Source: an uncultured Bacteroidota bacterium (lineage in GTDB: Bacteria > Bacteroidota > Bacteroidia > Flavobacteriales > Flavobacteriaceae). Taken from it: DNA of 36,073 bases. The DNA lies in the NCBI GenBank assembly GCA_902517365.1, contig CABYCA010000004.1, positions 1 to 36,073 of the forward strand, written 5' to 3'. The notes beneath the pieces were generated by a model. The model had not been told where the DNA came from and did not search any database. It saw nothing but the letters and a program-made list of their open reading frames with translations. The number at the start of each line of letters is the position of its first letter. The first letter of the stretch is position 1. The position numbers and the translations under genes are program-made. Positions 7,704 through 16,900 of this stretch are shown piece by piece.

Positions 7704-10532
7704 TTATTGATAAGTCTCAATAGGTGGGCAGCTACAAATTAAATTTCTATCACCGTATGCTTCGTCAACCCTTCTCACTGAGGGCCAAAATTTATTAGTT
7801 TTCAAGTAATTTTTTGGGAAGGATGCTTCTTCTCTAGAATATACATAATTCCATTCACTTGAGGTAAGCATTTTTAATGTGTGAGGGGAATTCCTTAACA
7901 TCTCTCTGTCTGATTCATCATTTGAGGTAATCTCAGAATAAATTGAATTAAGTGCTTCACAAAATCTGTTTATTTCATTTAAATTTTCGCTTTCAGTTGG
8001 CTCAATCATCATAGTACCGGGGACAGGGAATGAAACAGTTGGTGCATGAAATCCATAGTCTATTAATCTCTTGGCAATATCTACTACTTCAATATTATAT
8101 TTCTTAAATTCTCTACAATCAATTATAAATTCATGAGCAGATCTTCCATTTTCTCCACTATATAGAATTTTAAAGTTTTTTTCAAGCTTTGTTTTCATAT
8201 AGTTAGCATTAAGAATGGCAATTTCTGTTGAGTTTTTTACACCTAGTTTTCCCAGCATTCTAATGTAGCCGTAAGAAATTAAACAAACTAATGCAGAACC
8301 CCAGGGTGCAGATGAAATTGCATCAATATGATACTTACCACCTGATGGTATAATTGGATTAGAGGGAAGAAAATCTTTAAGGTGTTCAGCAACGCAAATT
8401 GGTCCGACACCTGGACCTCCACCTCCATGGGGTATTGAAAAAGTCTTGTGAAGATTTAGATGACAAACATCTGCTCCAATTAATTTTGGACTTGTCAACC
8501 CAACTTGAGCATTCATATTAGCACCATCCATATATACTTGTCCACCATTTTGATGAATAAGTTCATTTATTAGCTGAATTTCAGACTCAAATACTCCATG
8601 AGTTGATGGATAAGTTATCATCAAGGCAGCAAGGTTATCTTTGTGTTCTGCAATTTTTGATTTTAAATCATTTATATCAATATTACCTCTTTCATCAGTT
8701 GCTATTACTACAACTTTTAATCCAGCCATAATTGCAGATGCAGGGTTAGTGCCATGAGCAGAGGAAGGAATTAAACATATATTTCTATGTTCTTCTCCTA
8801 TTTTACTCAAGTAAGATTTTATTACCATTAATCCGCTATATTCTCCTTGAGCTCCAGAATTAGGTTGAAGAGAGGTAGCTGAAAATCCAGTTATCTCACT
8901 TAAATAATTTTCTAACTTACTAATTACTTCATGATATCCTTGAGCTTGATTGGTCGGTACAAATGGATGAATACTGTTCCACTCGCTCCAGCTAAGGGGA
9001 ATCATCTCAGAGGCTGCATTAAGTTTCATTGTACATGATCCAAGAGAAATCATAGATTGGGTAAGAGATAGATCTTTGTTTTCAAGACACTTAATATATC
9101 TCATTAAAGAGGTCTCAGAGTGATAAGAATTAAAAACAGGATGAGACAAAATTTCTGATTTTCTATTATTTTCTGTCAACTGTTTATTTGGGAAATCAAT
9201 ATGATTAGATTTCTTTCCAATATATTCCTCAAAAATTGACACTATTAAGTCTAGGTCTTTTAAATCTGTCTTCTCATTTACAGATATTGATATTTCATTA
9301 TCTAAATGATAACAAAAATTAATCTCTTTTAATAGTGCAAGTTTTTGGATAGACTTAGATTCCGAAATTATTGTAATTGTATCAAAGAATTTAGAATATT
9401 TTATTTCTATTCCTAGGGATGAAATTTTATTAAATAAATAAACAGCCTTGTGATGGATTGAACTAGATATATTTCTAAGTCCCTTTGGTCCATGGTAAAC
9501 AGCATACATACCAGCCATAACCGCAAGTAGAACTTGAGCTGTACAAATATTTGAGGTTGCCCTATCTCTTTTTATATGTTGTTCTCTAGTTTGTAATGCC
9601 ATCCTTAGAGCATAATCACCATCAACATCTTTTGTAACACCAATAATTCTGCCTGGAATATTTCTTTTATATTTTTCTTTTGTAGCAAAAAAAGCTGCAT
9701 GAGGCCCACCATAACCCAGAGGGATTCCAAATCTTTGGGTTGTTCCAACTACAACATCAATTTTCTCTGGATTAGGTGGTTCAATAATAACTAAGGACAT
9801 TATATCAACAGCCAAGATTGTTTTAAAATCATCATCTTTTATTTCAGACAAAATTTGATCAATATTTGGAAGGTCCCCATCTTTACCTGGAAATTGAATA
9901 ATACATCCAAAATAATCGTTTGAATTTATGTTTCCCAAATCATCTATTACAATTTCAATACCCAACGGATAAGCTCTTGTTTTTATTACTGAAAGAGTTT
10001 GAGGAAGTATATTTAAATCAACAAAAAATCTAGAAAGGTTTTTAGATTTTTGATCTCTTGATCTATTGTTGTACATCATGATCATTGCTTCAGCAGCAGA
10101 CGTGCCTTCGTCTAGTAAAGAAGCATTTGCAATCTCCATATTAGTTAGATCACAGACCATTGTCTGAAAATTTAATAATGCCTCAAGCCTACCTTGAGCA
10201 ATTTCAGGTTGATATGGAGTGTAGGCTGTGTACCATCCTGGACTTTCTAGTATATTTCTTTGTATAACTGAAGGGGTAAAAGTGTCATGATAACCTAACC
10301 CAATGTATGTTTTAAACTTTTTATTTAATGATGAAAACTTTTTAATCTCTTTTAAAAATTCCATTTCAGAAATTGCATCTGGAATATTTAAATCAGTTTT
10401 TAATCTAATTTTATCAGGAATAGTTTGAGACAGCAAGTCCTCGATTGAATTAACCCCAATTGTTTCTAACATATTGTTTAACTCAGAAGTGCTTGGACCA
10501 ATATGTCTTCGAGAAAAATTTTCTTTATACAT
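7704..10532 (-). CDS. gcvP: Glycine dehydrogenase (decarboxylating), P protein
   Basis: PLP-dependent P protein of the glycine cleavage system: it decarboxylates glycine and passes the aminomethyl group to lipoylated GcvH. The single 942-residue chain contains both halves that are split into two subunits in some bacteria. The N-terminal half starts with SRRHIGPS and contains ETAYTPYQPEIAQGRLE-like sequence (YTPYQPEIAQGRLEALLNFQ). The PLP lysine is Lys696 in HLNLHKTFSIPHGGGGPG. The C-terminal part has PTVSFPVPGTMMIEPTESE. The H and T protein genes are not present here. It is the first gene of a four-gene minus-strand unit ending with mlaF. Confidence 0.97.
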   Translation of the reverse strand: MYKENFSRRHIGPSTSELNNMLETIGVNSIEDLLSQTIPDKIRLKTDLNIPDAISEMEFLKEIKKFSSLNKKFKTYIGLGYHDTFTPSVIQRNILESPGWYTAYTPYQPEIAQGRLEALLNFQTMVCDLTNMEIANASLLDEGTSAAEAMIMMYNNRSRDQKSKNLSRFFVDLNILPQTLSVIKTRAYPLGIEIVIDDLGNINSNDYFGCIIQFPGKDGDLPNIDQILSEIKDDDFKTILAVDIMSLVIIEPPNPEKIDVVVGTTQRFGIPLGYGGPHAAFFATKEKYKRNIPGRIIGVTKDVDGDYALRMALQTREQHIKRDRATSNICTAQVLLAVMAGMYAVYHGPKGLRNISSSIHHKAVYLFNKISSLGIEIKYSKFFDTITIISESKSIQKLALLKEINFCYHLDNEISISVNEKTDLKDLDLIVSIFEEYIGKKSNHIDFPNKQLTENNRKSEILSHPVFNSYHSETSLMRYIKCLENKDLSLTQSMISLGSCTMKLNAASEMIPLSWSEWNSIHPFVPTNQAQGYHEVISKLENYLSEITGFSATSLQPNSGAQGEYSGLMVIKSYLSKIGEEHRNICLIPSSAHGTNPASAIMAGLKVVVIATDERGNIDINDLKSKIAEHKDNLAALMITYPSTHGVFESEIQLINELIHQNGGQVYMDGANMNAQVGLTSPKLIGADVCHLNLHKTFSIPHGGGGPGVGPICVAEHLKDFLPSNPIIPSGGKYHIDAISSAPWGSALVCLISYGYIRMLGKLGVKNSTEIAILNANYMKTKLEKNFKILYSGENGRSAHEFIIDCREFKKYNIEVVDIAKRLIDYGFHAPTVSFPVPGTMMIEPTESENLNEINRFCEALNSIYSEITSNDESDREMLRNSPHTLKMLTSSEWNYVYSREEASFPKNYLKTNKFWPSVRRVDEAYGDRNLICSCPPIETYQ

Positions 10533-10545
10533 TAAAACTTTTTAG

Positions 10546-10553
10546 CAAAAATA
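10546..10553 (-). promoter_or_regulatory. Predicted -7 element upstream of gcvP
   Basis: The minus strand reads TATTTTTG, a perfect TAnnTTTG, ending 13 bases before the gcvP ATG. No convincing -33 TTG lies at the usual distance. It predicts a very short leader. No room exists in the 57-base gap for a glycine riboswitch. Confidence 0.4.
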
Positions 10554-10589
10554 TGTAATATTGAATACTATAATAATAATGTTCATTAA

Positions 10590-10937
10590 ATGTTAAAACT
10601 TTTTTTTTATACTCTATTAGTTTTTTTGCAACCTCCTATAATACAAGAAATTAACAAAGAGGAAGTCAATGTTCTAATAGTGAAAAGTAGTATAAATATA
10701 ATTGACCTTAGAACTAATAAAGAGTTTAAACAGGGAAACATAAAAGATTCCTATAATATTGATTTCCAAAAACGAGAATTTATTGATAACCTTAATGCGC
10801 TTGATAAAGAGAAAGAATATATTATTTATTGTATGTCAGGTAACAGAAGTGAAAAGGCCAGTCTGATTATGAAATCCCTTGGTTTTAAGGTTATCTATCA
10901 TTATAAAAAAGGATATAATGACTGGATTAAGGGTTAG
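10590..10937 (+). CDS. Small rhodanese-domain protein with N-terminal hydrophobic segment
   Basis: A 115-residue, single-domain rhodanese. Residues 1-14 form a short hydrophobic stretch (MLKLFFYTLLVFLQ) that looks like a signal peptide or membrane anchor, so the domain may act outside the cytoplasm. The fold is marked by IIDLRTNKEFKQGNI (about 37-51), the active-site loop CMSGNRS with catalytic Cys81, and the closing GYNDWIKG. The CxxGxR loop length is that of sulfurtransferases rather than Cdc25-type phosphatases. Substrate is unknown; such proteins usually carry persulfide sulfur. It is alone on its strand, divergent from gcvP, and overlaps the purE 3' end by four bases. Confidence 0.85.
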   Translation: MLKLFFYTLLVFLQPPIIQEINKEEVNVLIVKSSINIIDLRTNKEFKQGNIKDSYNIDFQKREFIDNLNALDKEKEYIIYCMSGNRSEKASLIMKSLGFKVIYHYKKGYNDWIKG

Positions 10938-11425
10938 GATTTTTTCTTGAGGTTTTTACTGCTCTCAATGACACTATCTTCCAAATCTTTTTTGTAATTT
11001 TTTACTTTTTCTGAAATAACTGAATCAAAAGATCCAATTATTTGTGCAGCAAGAATTCCAGCATTTTTTGATCCATTAAGAGCTACTGTTGCAACAGGTA
11101 CTCCACCAGGCATCTGTAAAATTGATAAAATTGAATCCCAACCATCAATTGAATTTCTAGACTTGATAGGTACACCGATGACAGGGAGACTAGTTATTGA
11201 AGCAACCATTCCAGGTAAATGAGCTGCACCACCCGCTCCAGCTATAATCACTTTAATTCCATTTTTTTCAGCGTTTGTTGCATATTTAATCATTTTTTTT
11301 GGTGTTCTGTGAGCTGATACAATATCATAATCGGTCTCAATACCAAAAGACTTCAAAATATCAATTGCATCCTTCATTATATCAAAGTCAGATTTACTAC
11401 CCATTATAATTGCTACTTGACTCAT
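10934..11425 (-). CDS. purE: N5-carboxyaminoimidazole ribonucleotide mutase PurE
   Basis: Class I PurE, which isomerises N5-CAIR to CAIR in purine synthesis. At 163 residues it is full length. GSKSDFD at 9-15, the catalytic SAHRTP with His39, and GAGGAAHLPGM near 63-73 are all present. The pairing with purK, which makes the N5-CAIR substrate, confirms the two-step bacterial route rather than direct carboxylation. Its ATG overlaps the purK stop by four bases. Its 3' end overlaps the convergent rhodanese gene by four bases. Confidence 0.97.
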   Translation of the reverse strand: MSQVAIIMGSKSDFDIMKDAIDILKSFGIETDYDIVSAHRTPKKMIKYATNAEKNGIKVIIAGAGGAAHLPGMVASITSLPVIGVPIKSRNSIDGWDSILSILQMPGGVPVATVALNGSKNAGILAAQIIGSFDSVISEKVKNYKKDLEDSVIESSKNLKKKS

Positions 11426-12573
11426 TTTTTTGATGTTATTTTTACTGTATCTTTTAACTCTTTTGCTATCTTTTTAGCTCTATCTAAATCTTTATTAATA
11501 ATTGTTACATGCCCCATCTTCCTATTTGGCTTACATTCAAATTTACCGTAAATATGAGGATTAACACCCTCTATTCCAATAATTTGATCGAAATTTTTAT
11601 AAACTACTTCTCCCTCTGAATCAGAATCTCCTACAAGATTTACCATAACAGAATTTTCTATGATTTTAGTACTTCCAAGAGGTAAATCTAGGATTGATCT
11701 TATAAATTGTTCGAACTGACTTGTATAGGAACCTTCAATTGAAAAATGATAACTGTTGTGTGGCCTAGGTGCTACCTCATTAACTAGTAGCTCATCCTCA
11801 CTTGTTAAGAACATTTCTACTGCAATAATTCCAATAATATTATATTTTTCAGAAACTTTAAATGCGAGATTTTCTGCTTTTGATTTAATGTTATCATCAA
11901 CTTGAGCTGGAGATAGAATATACTCAACTTGATTAGAATCTTTATTAAATTCCATTTCAACCGCAGGATAAACCACTCTTTCTCCAGACTCTCTTGAAGC
12001 AACCATAACTGAGATTTCTTTTTTTATATCAATTAACTCCTCAATTATACAATGAGAATTTTTAATCTCTTCTAAAGTTTTATTATCAATTATTTTCTTT
12101 ACACCATATCCATCATATCCCATCTTAGATGCTTTCCATATAAATGGGAAGGATATCTCACCCTTACTTACCTTATTTTTTATCTCATCGCTTCCAGTTA
12201 GAACATTAAAGGATGAAGTTGGAATTCCTTGATTTTGATAAAAGTTTTTTTGCTTTGACTTATCTTGAATTATTTCGATTACACTGGCTTGGGGATAAAC
12301 TTTTTTATTTAAAGACTCTAAATATTTTAATGCTTTAACATTAACATTTTCTATCTCAATGGTGATTATGTCAGACAGCTTTCCAAATTCAACAACAGTT
12401 TCATAGTCCATTAAATCACCTTCAAAAAACCTATTACAAAGTTTACTTGAAGGGCAGTTTTTATTTGGGTCAAGAACAAAAACATCAAGCCCCCATTTAT
12501 TTGAAACGTCAAGCACCATTTTACCAAGTTGACCCCCACCTAATATTCCAATTCTCTTTTTTTCAGTAAACAT
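11422..12573 (-). CDS. purK: N5-carboxyaminoimidazole ribonucleotide synthase PurK
   Basis: ATP-grasp enzyme that carboxylates AIR with ATP and bicarbonate to give N5-CAIR. The 383-residue chain has the N-terminal GILGGGQLGKM motif (8-18), the ATP-grasp core with FPFIWKASKMGYDGYGV, the IIEELIDIKKEISVMVAR-like stretch (…EISVMVASRESGE), and the metal/ligand motif LVNEVAPRPHNSYHFS. It is first in the purK-purE pair, divergent from adk across a 67-base spacer. A TAnnTTTG element lies just before its ATG. Confidence 0.96.
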   Translation of the reverse strand: MFTEKKRIGILGGGQLGKMVLDVSNKWGLDVFVLDPNKNCPSSKLCNRFFEGDLMDYETVVEFGKLSDIITIEIENVNVKALKYLESLNKKVYPQASVIEIIQDKSKQKNFYQNQGIPTSSFNVLTGSDEIKNKVSKGEISFPFIWKASKMGYDGYGVKKIIDNKTLEEIKNSHCIIEELIDIKKEISVMVASRESGERVVYPAVEMEFNKDSNQVEYILSPAQVDDNIKSKAENLAFKVSEKYNIIGIIAVEMFLTSEDELLVNEVAPRPHNSYHFSIEGSYTSQFEQFIRSILDLPLGSTKIIENSVMVNLVGDSDSEGEVVYKNFDQIIGIEGVNPHIYGKFECKPNRKMGHVTIINKDLDRAKKIAKELKDTVKITSKK

Positions 12574-12577
12574 TTGA

Positions 12578-12585
12578 CAAAAATA
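12578..12585 (-). promoter_or_regulatory. Predicted -7 element directly before purK
   Basis: The minus strand reads TATTTTTG (TAnnTTTG). Only four bases separate its last G from the A of the purK ATG, so transcription would begin at or next to the start codon. No clear -33 element is seen. Confidence 0.4.
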
Positions 12586-12627
12586 AGCATAACTTTAAAC
12601 ACGGTAAAGAATACGAAACATTTTAAA

Positions 12628-12635
12628 TATCTTTG
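12628..12635 (+). promoter_or_regulatory. Predicted -7 element directly before adk
   Basis: TATCTTTG is a perfect TAnnTTTG and ends five bases before the adk ATG at 12641. If used with normal spacing it would yield a leaderless or nearly leaderless mRNA. The -33 region shows no clear TTG. Confidence 0.45.
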
Positions 12636-12640
12636 TTCCT

Positions 12641-13216
12641 ATGTTTAATATTGTAATTTTTGGAAAACCAGGGTCTGGTAAAGGAACTCAGGCAAACTTT
12701 CTAAAGGAAAAATATAATCTATATCATATTTCAACTGGAGATTTATTTAGAAAAAATATTAGTAATCAAACCAAGCTAGGTATTGAGGCAAAATCATACC
12801 TAGATAATGGAGATCTAGTTCCTGATTCTGTAACAATTAAGATGCTGGAGAATGAAGTTTTATCAAATCAAGAAGTAGATGGATATATATTTGACGGGTT
12901 TCCAAGAACTTTAAACCAAGCTAAATCTCTAGATGATTTCTTAAGTTCAATTAATTTAAAGATAAATGCCACAATTGCACTTGATGTTAATGAATATGAA
13001 CTAATTACAAGATTGCTGGATCGTGGTAAAACTACCAATAGATCTGATGATCAGGATATAGAAAAAATTAAAAATAGATTTAACGAGTATAACACAAAGA
13101 CCTCTATACTTATAAATTTCTACAGTAAACAAGATAAATTCTTTTCAGTTGATGGTAAAGGTTCAGTTAATGATATCACTTCAAGACTTTTTGGTTTAGT
13201 AGATAGTTTAATCTAA
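12641..13216 (+). CDS. adk: Adenylate kinase
   Basis: Interconverts ATP + AMP and 2 ADP. The 191-residue chain is the short form, with a small LID and no zinc-binding cysteines. The P-loop [10 protein letters not shown] is at 8-17, followed by the AMP-binding STGDLFR and [11 protein letters not shown], and the LID-flanking arginine region [14 protein letters not shown]. This matches short Adk proteins of Bacteroidota. It heads the plus-strand run adk-obgE-MazG-like-aroA; obgE starts four bases after it ends. Confidence 0.97.
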   Translation: MFNIVIFGKPGSGKGTQANFLKEKYNLYHISTGDLFRKNISNQTKLGIEAKSYLDNGDLVPDSVTIKMLENEVLSNQEVDGYIFDGFPRTLNQAKSLDDFLSSINLKINATIALDVNEYELITRLLDRGKTTNRSDDQDIEKIKNRFNEYNTKTSILINFYSKQDKFFSVDGKGSVNDITSRLFGLVDSLI

Positions 13217-13220
13217 TGTT

Positions 13221-14228
13221 ATGATAGTTGATAACTTTGTAGATTATGTAAAACTTACTGTTAAATCAGGTAAGGGCGGAAGAGGTTCTACTCATCTTAG
13301 ACGAGAAAAATACGTTCCTAAGGGAGGTCCAGATGGTGGAGATGGTGGAGATGGTGGAAACATTATAGTTGTTGGGGATTCAAACCTATGGACTCTTCAA
13401 AGTTTTAGATTTAAAAAACATTTTAAAGCAGGAAAAGGGGGTGATGGCAGTGGCTCTAAAAAATCAGGTTTAAGTGGAAAAAATATTTTTATTAAAGTAC
13501 CTGTTGGAACTATTGTTAAGGATTCAATAACTGAAAAAACTATACTTGAAATAAACGAGGATAAAGAAGAAATTATCCTGTTGAGAGGAGGAAAAGGTGG
13601 TTTAGGAAATTCCCATTTTAAATCTCCAACAAATCAAACCCCAAGATATTCTCAATCAGGTCTAACGGGTCAAGAACTTCAGATAACTCTTGAATTAAAG
13701 GTGCTTGCTGATGTTGGGCTTGTTGGATATCCTAATGCTGGCAAGTCAACGTTATTATCAGTTTTATCTGATGCTAAACCAAAAATTGCTGATTATGAGT
13801 TTACAACTTTGAAGCCAAACCTTGGTATAGTTTCAATGTCAGACTATAGATCATTTGTAATGGCAGATATACCTGGAATAATTGAGGGAGCAAGTGAGGG
13901 TAGAGGCCTAGGATACTATTTTTTAAGACACATCGAACGAAATTCTATTTTGCTCTATATCATTCCAGTAGATTCTAAAAATGTAAAGAAAGATTTTGAG
14001 GTTTTGAAAAAAGAGCTCATTGAATATAACCCTGAATTAGCTGATAAAGATTTTATAATTGCCTTTAGTAAATCAGATTTAATGGATGAGGAGCTTTTAG
14101 AAGAATTTCAAAATATCTTAAAAAAAGAATTTAAATCAATTCCATTTACTATATTTTCATCTGTAAGCTCATACGGCATAAATAGTTTGAAAGAGATGCT
14201 TTGGAAAACACTAAATCAAAAAAAATAA
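13221..14228 (+). CDS. obgE: GTPase ObgE/CgtA
   Basis: Ribosome-associated GTPase involved in large-subunit maturation and growth control. The glycine-rich Obg fold covers about residues 1-157 ([25 protein letters not shown]). The G domain follows with G1 GYPNAGKST (169-177), switch [12 protein letters not shown], and G3 [10 protein letters not shown]4 (usually NKxD) reads SKSD here. At 335 residues it lacks the C-terminal OCT domain found in Gram-positive Obg, as is usual in this phylum. Adk-obg adjacency is common in flavobacteria. Confidence 0.96.
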   Translation: MIVDNFVDYVKLTVKSGKGGRGSTHLRREKYVPKGGPDGGDGGDGGNIIVVGDSNLWTLQSFRFKKHFKAGKGGDGSGSKKSGLSGKNIFIKVPVGTIVKDSITEKTILEINEDKEEIILLRGGKGGLGNSHFKSPTNQTPRYSQSGLTGQELQITLELKVLADVGLVGYPNAGKSTLLSVLSDAKPKIADYEFTTLKPNLGIVSMSDYRSFVMADIPGIIEGASEGRGLGYYFLRHIERNSILLYIIPVDSKNVKKDFEVLKKELIEYNPELADKDFIIAFSKSDLMDEELLEEFQNILKKEFKSIPFTIFSSVSSYGINSLKEMLWKTLNQKK

Positions 14229-14230
14229 TT

Positions 14231-14557
14231 ATGAATATTAAAAACGCACAAAAAAAAGTTGATCAGTGGATAAATGAACATGGTGTTCGATATTTTAATG
14301 AGTTAACAAATATGGCTATTTTGTCTGAAGAGGTAGGTGAAGTTGCAAGAATAATTGCTAGAAAATATGGTGAGCAAAGTTCAAAAAATAGTGACAATGA
14401 CGATAATCTTGCTGATGAGTTATCTGATGTGCTATTTGTATTAATTTGTTTAGCAAATCAGACAGGAATTGATTTGGAGAAATCTTTTCATGAAAACTTA
14501 AATAAAAAAACTAGAAGAGATAAAAATAGACACAAGTCTAATATTAAACTAAAATAG
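14231..14557 (+). CDS. MazG-like nucleotide pyrophosphohydrolase
   Basis: A 108-residue, all-alpha NTP-PPase of the MazG/dUTPase-like superfamily. It carries EEVGE (33-37) and DELSD (62-66), the metal-binding EExxE and ExxD pair; the following VLFVLICLANQTGIDLE is also typical. These single-domain enzymes hydrolyse non-canonical or excess nucleoside triphosphates, but the substrate cannot be fixed here. The frame is open upstream to 14201 inside obgE, yet the ATG at 14231, two bases after the obgE stop, gives the family-typical start MNIKNAQKKVDQWI. Its stop TAG shares a base with the GTG start of aroA. Confidence 0.88.
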   Translation: MNIKNAQKKVDQWINEHGVRYFNELTNMAILSEEVGEVARIIARKYGEQSSKNSDNDDNLADELSDVLFVLICLANQTGIDLEKSFHENLNKKTRRDKNRHKSNIKLK

Positions 14558-15784
14558 TGTACAAGATTTCAAAAGAATTTCAAGACATTCAAGGTTCTGT
14601 AAGTATCAGTGGCTCAAAAAGTGAATCAAATAGGCTAATACTGCTAAGAGCATACACTTGTTATTTTAAAATTGTTAATTTATCAGACTCAGATGATACT
14701 CGACTAATGTTATCTGCAATTGAATCTGATAAAAAAGAAATTAATATTGGGCATGCTGGAACTGCAATGAGATTCTTAACTTCATATTATTCATCCATTT
14801 CAGAAAACTCAAAAGTTTTAACTGGATCAAATAGGATGAGGCAAAGACCTATTTCTATTTTAGTAGATGCTTTAAAAGACTTAGGTTGTGATATCGAGTA
14901 TATTGAAGAAAGTGGATTTCCTCCCTTAAAAATCAATGGAAAAAACATTTTAAATAATTTAGTTACTTTGCCTGCAGATGTTAGCTCACAATATATTTCA
15001 TCTCTAATGATGTTGGGTGTTTCTCTTGAAAATGGTCTAAAGATTAAGTTATCTTCAGAGATTACATCCTTACCATACATTTTAATGACAAAAAAAATCG
15101 TGGAGAGAATAGGTGGTATTATAAAAAATTGATGATAGGGATATTACTATTGAGCCATTTAAAGAAAAAGGTATTCCAGAGCAATTTATTGAATCAGATT
15201 GGAGTTCAGCCTCTTACTTCTTTAGTATTGCTGCCCTATCTAACTCAGCAAGACTAACCCTCTCTACCTTCTTTAAAGAAAGTTTGCAGGGGGATTCAAA
15301 ACTTGTTGATATATATAAGATATTTGGTATTGAAACAAAATTTGAGGAGGATCATATTATTCTAAGGAAGAATAAAATTGATCTTCCTAAAAGTATTAAC
15401 CTAAATTTAAAAGATAGTCCAGATCTAGCCCAGACTATAATTGTTACGTGTCTAGGACTCGGAGTTGACTGTACGTTAGATGGCTTACATACTTTAAAGA
15501 TAAAAGAGACAGACAGGTTAATTGCTCTAAAAAATGAAATTGAAAAATTTAATGTTGATAAAGTTGAAATAACTAAAAATTCAATAACTCTTGAAAATAA
15601 TTCAGATCTAAAACATGAGGTAATTATAGATACATATAATGATCATAGAATGGCCATGTCTTTTGCTCCTTTATCCCTTTTAGTCCCAATCACAATTAAT
15701 AATCCTGAAGTTGTATCTAAATCTTATATCAATTTTTGGAATGATTTAGAAAGTCTAGGATTTAATATTTTAAAAAATAAATAG
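14557..15784 (+). pseudogene. aroA: 3-phosphoshikimate 1-carboxyvinyltransferase (EPSP synthase), frameshifted as given
   Basis: Sixth step of the shikimate pathway. The gene starts with GTG at 14557, overlapping the previous stop. The first frame carries SGSKSESNR, GHAGTAMRFL and GSNRMRQRP, then stops at 15130-15132 just after an A6 run (15123-15128). Dropping one base in that run joins it to the +1 frame, which continues IDDRDITIEPF, ESDWSSASYF, KIKETDRL and NDHRMAMSF to 15784. The joined product is about 408 residues, full length with all expected substrate-binding motifs. So there is one disrupting base and otherwise an intact gene. The cause may be a homopolymer sequencing error, a real recent mutation, or slippage-corrected expression; the first seems likeliest. 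Confidence 0.9.
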
Positions 15785-15792
15785 ATAAATAC

Positions 15793-15824
15793 TTGACTTT
15801 CGGTATTTCAGAAGGTTATATTTG
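15793..15824 (+). promoter_or_regulatory. Predicted Bacteroidota-type promoter for queA
   Basis: TTG at 15793-15795 and TATATTTG at 15817-15824 are separated by 21 bases, a good match to the TTG / TAnnTTTG pattern. The predicted start near 15830 gives a leader of about 12 bases before the queA ATG at 15842. It separates the queA-polyprenyl synthase-dnaG unit from aroA. Confidence 0.6.
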
Positions 15825-15841
15825 CTGTCTTATTTAATAAA

Positions 15842-16891
15842 ATGAAATTATCTGATTTTGAATATAAATTGCCTGATAAGTATTTAGCCCAATATCCTTC
15901 TGTTGAAAGAGATGAATGTAAGCTAATGCTGCTAGATAGAAAAGAAGAAAAAATTGAGCACTTAGTGTTTAAGGATATAATTGATTTTTATAGCGAGGGA
16001 GATGTTATTGTCCTTAATAACACCAAAGTTTTTCCTGCCAGATTGTATGGAAATAAAGAAAAAACAGGTGCTAGAATTGAAGTGTTTCTTTTAAGAGAGC
16101 TTAACCAAGATCAAAGACTTTGGGACGTTTTGGTTGATCCTGCAAGAAAAATTAGAATTGGTAACAAACTATATTTTGGTGAAGATGAAAGCCTAGTTGC
16201 AGAGGTAATAGATAATACAACGTCAAGGGGTAGGACATTAAGATTTTTATATGATGGCCCATATGATGAATTCAGGAACAAGCTTCAAGAACTTGGAGAG
16301 ACTCCTCTGCCAAAATATATAAATAGACCTGTAGAGCCTCAGGATAAGGATAGGTTTCAAACTATTTATGCAAAAAATGAGGGTGCAGTTGCAGCTCCTA
16401 CTGCTGGATTACATTTTTCAAAGCATTTGCTGAAGAGACTTGAAATAAAAGGAGTTCTTTTACCTGAAATTACTCTTCATATTGGTCTCGGAACATTTAG
16501 CCCAGTAGATGTTGAAGATTTATCAAAACATAAAATGGATTCTGAGGAATTAAGGATAGTAGAAGATTCTACATCTATTATTAATAATGCATTAAAAAAT
16601 AATAAAAAAATATGTGCAGTTGGTACTACTGTAATGAGAGGTCTTGAAAGCTCTGTATCTTCATTTGGAACTCTTAATCCATACAATGGATGGACTCATA
16701 AATTTATTTATCCACCATATGATTTTTCAATTGCAAACTCTATGATAACAAACTTTCATACACCTAAATCTACACTTCTAATGATGGTGTCTGCTTTTGG
16801 AGGGAAAGATTTTGTTTTGAAATCATATAAAGAAGCGATGAAGAAAAAATATAATTTTTCTTCATATGGTGATGCGATGTTAATCATCTAG
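15842..16891 (+). CDS. queA: S-adenosylmethionine:tRNA ribosyltransferase-isomerase
   Basis: Transfers and isomerises the ribosyl group of SAM to preQ1 in tRNA, making epoxyqueuosine. It has 349 residues, full length. Family motifs are [16 protein letters not shown] N-terminus ([11 protein letters not shown]), [16 protein letters not shown], the central [25 protein letters not shown] and [19 protein letters not shown] near the C-terminus. It heads a three-gene unit behind its own predicted promoter; the polyprenyl synthase begins nine bases downstream. No other queuosine gene is in the window. Confidence 0.97.
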   Translation: MKLSDFEYKLPDKYLAQYPSVERDECKLMLLDRKEEKIEHLVFKDIIDFYSEGDVIVLNNTKVFPARLYGNKEKTGARIEVFLLRELNQDQRLWDVLVDPARKIRIGNKLYFGEDESLVAEVIDNTTSRGRTLRFLYDGPYDEFRNKLQELGETPLPKYINRPVEPQDKDRFQTIYAKNEGAVAAPTAGLHFSKHLLKRLEIKGVLLPEITLHIGLGTFSPVDVEDLSKHKMDSEELRIVEDSTSIINNALKNNKKICAVGTTVMRGLESSVSSFGTLNPYNGWTHKFIYPPYDFSIANSMITNFHTPKSTLLMMVSAFGGKDFVLKSYKEAMKKKYNFSSYGDAMLII

Positions 16892-16900
16892 ACTAAAGTT

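Noticed and set aside
10533..10589. Glycine riboswitch upstream of gcvP
   Set aside because: The gap to the divergent gene is only 57 bases and AT-only in character; a glycine aptamer needs far more sequence.
14787..15080. Minus-strand open frame of 97 residues inside aroA
   Set aside because: Antisense shadow of the conserved aroA frame; no plausible start context or motif.
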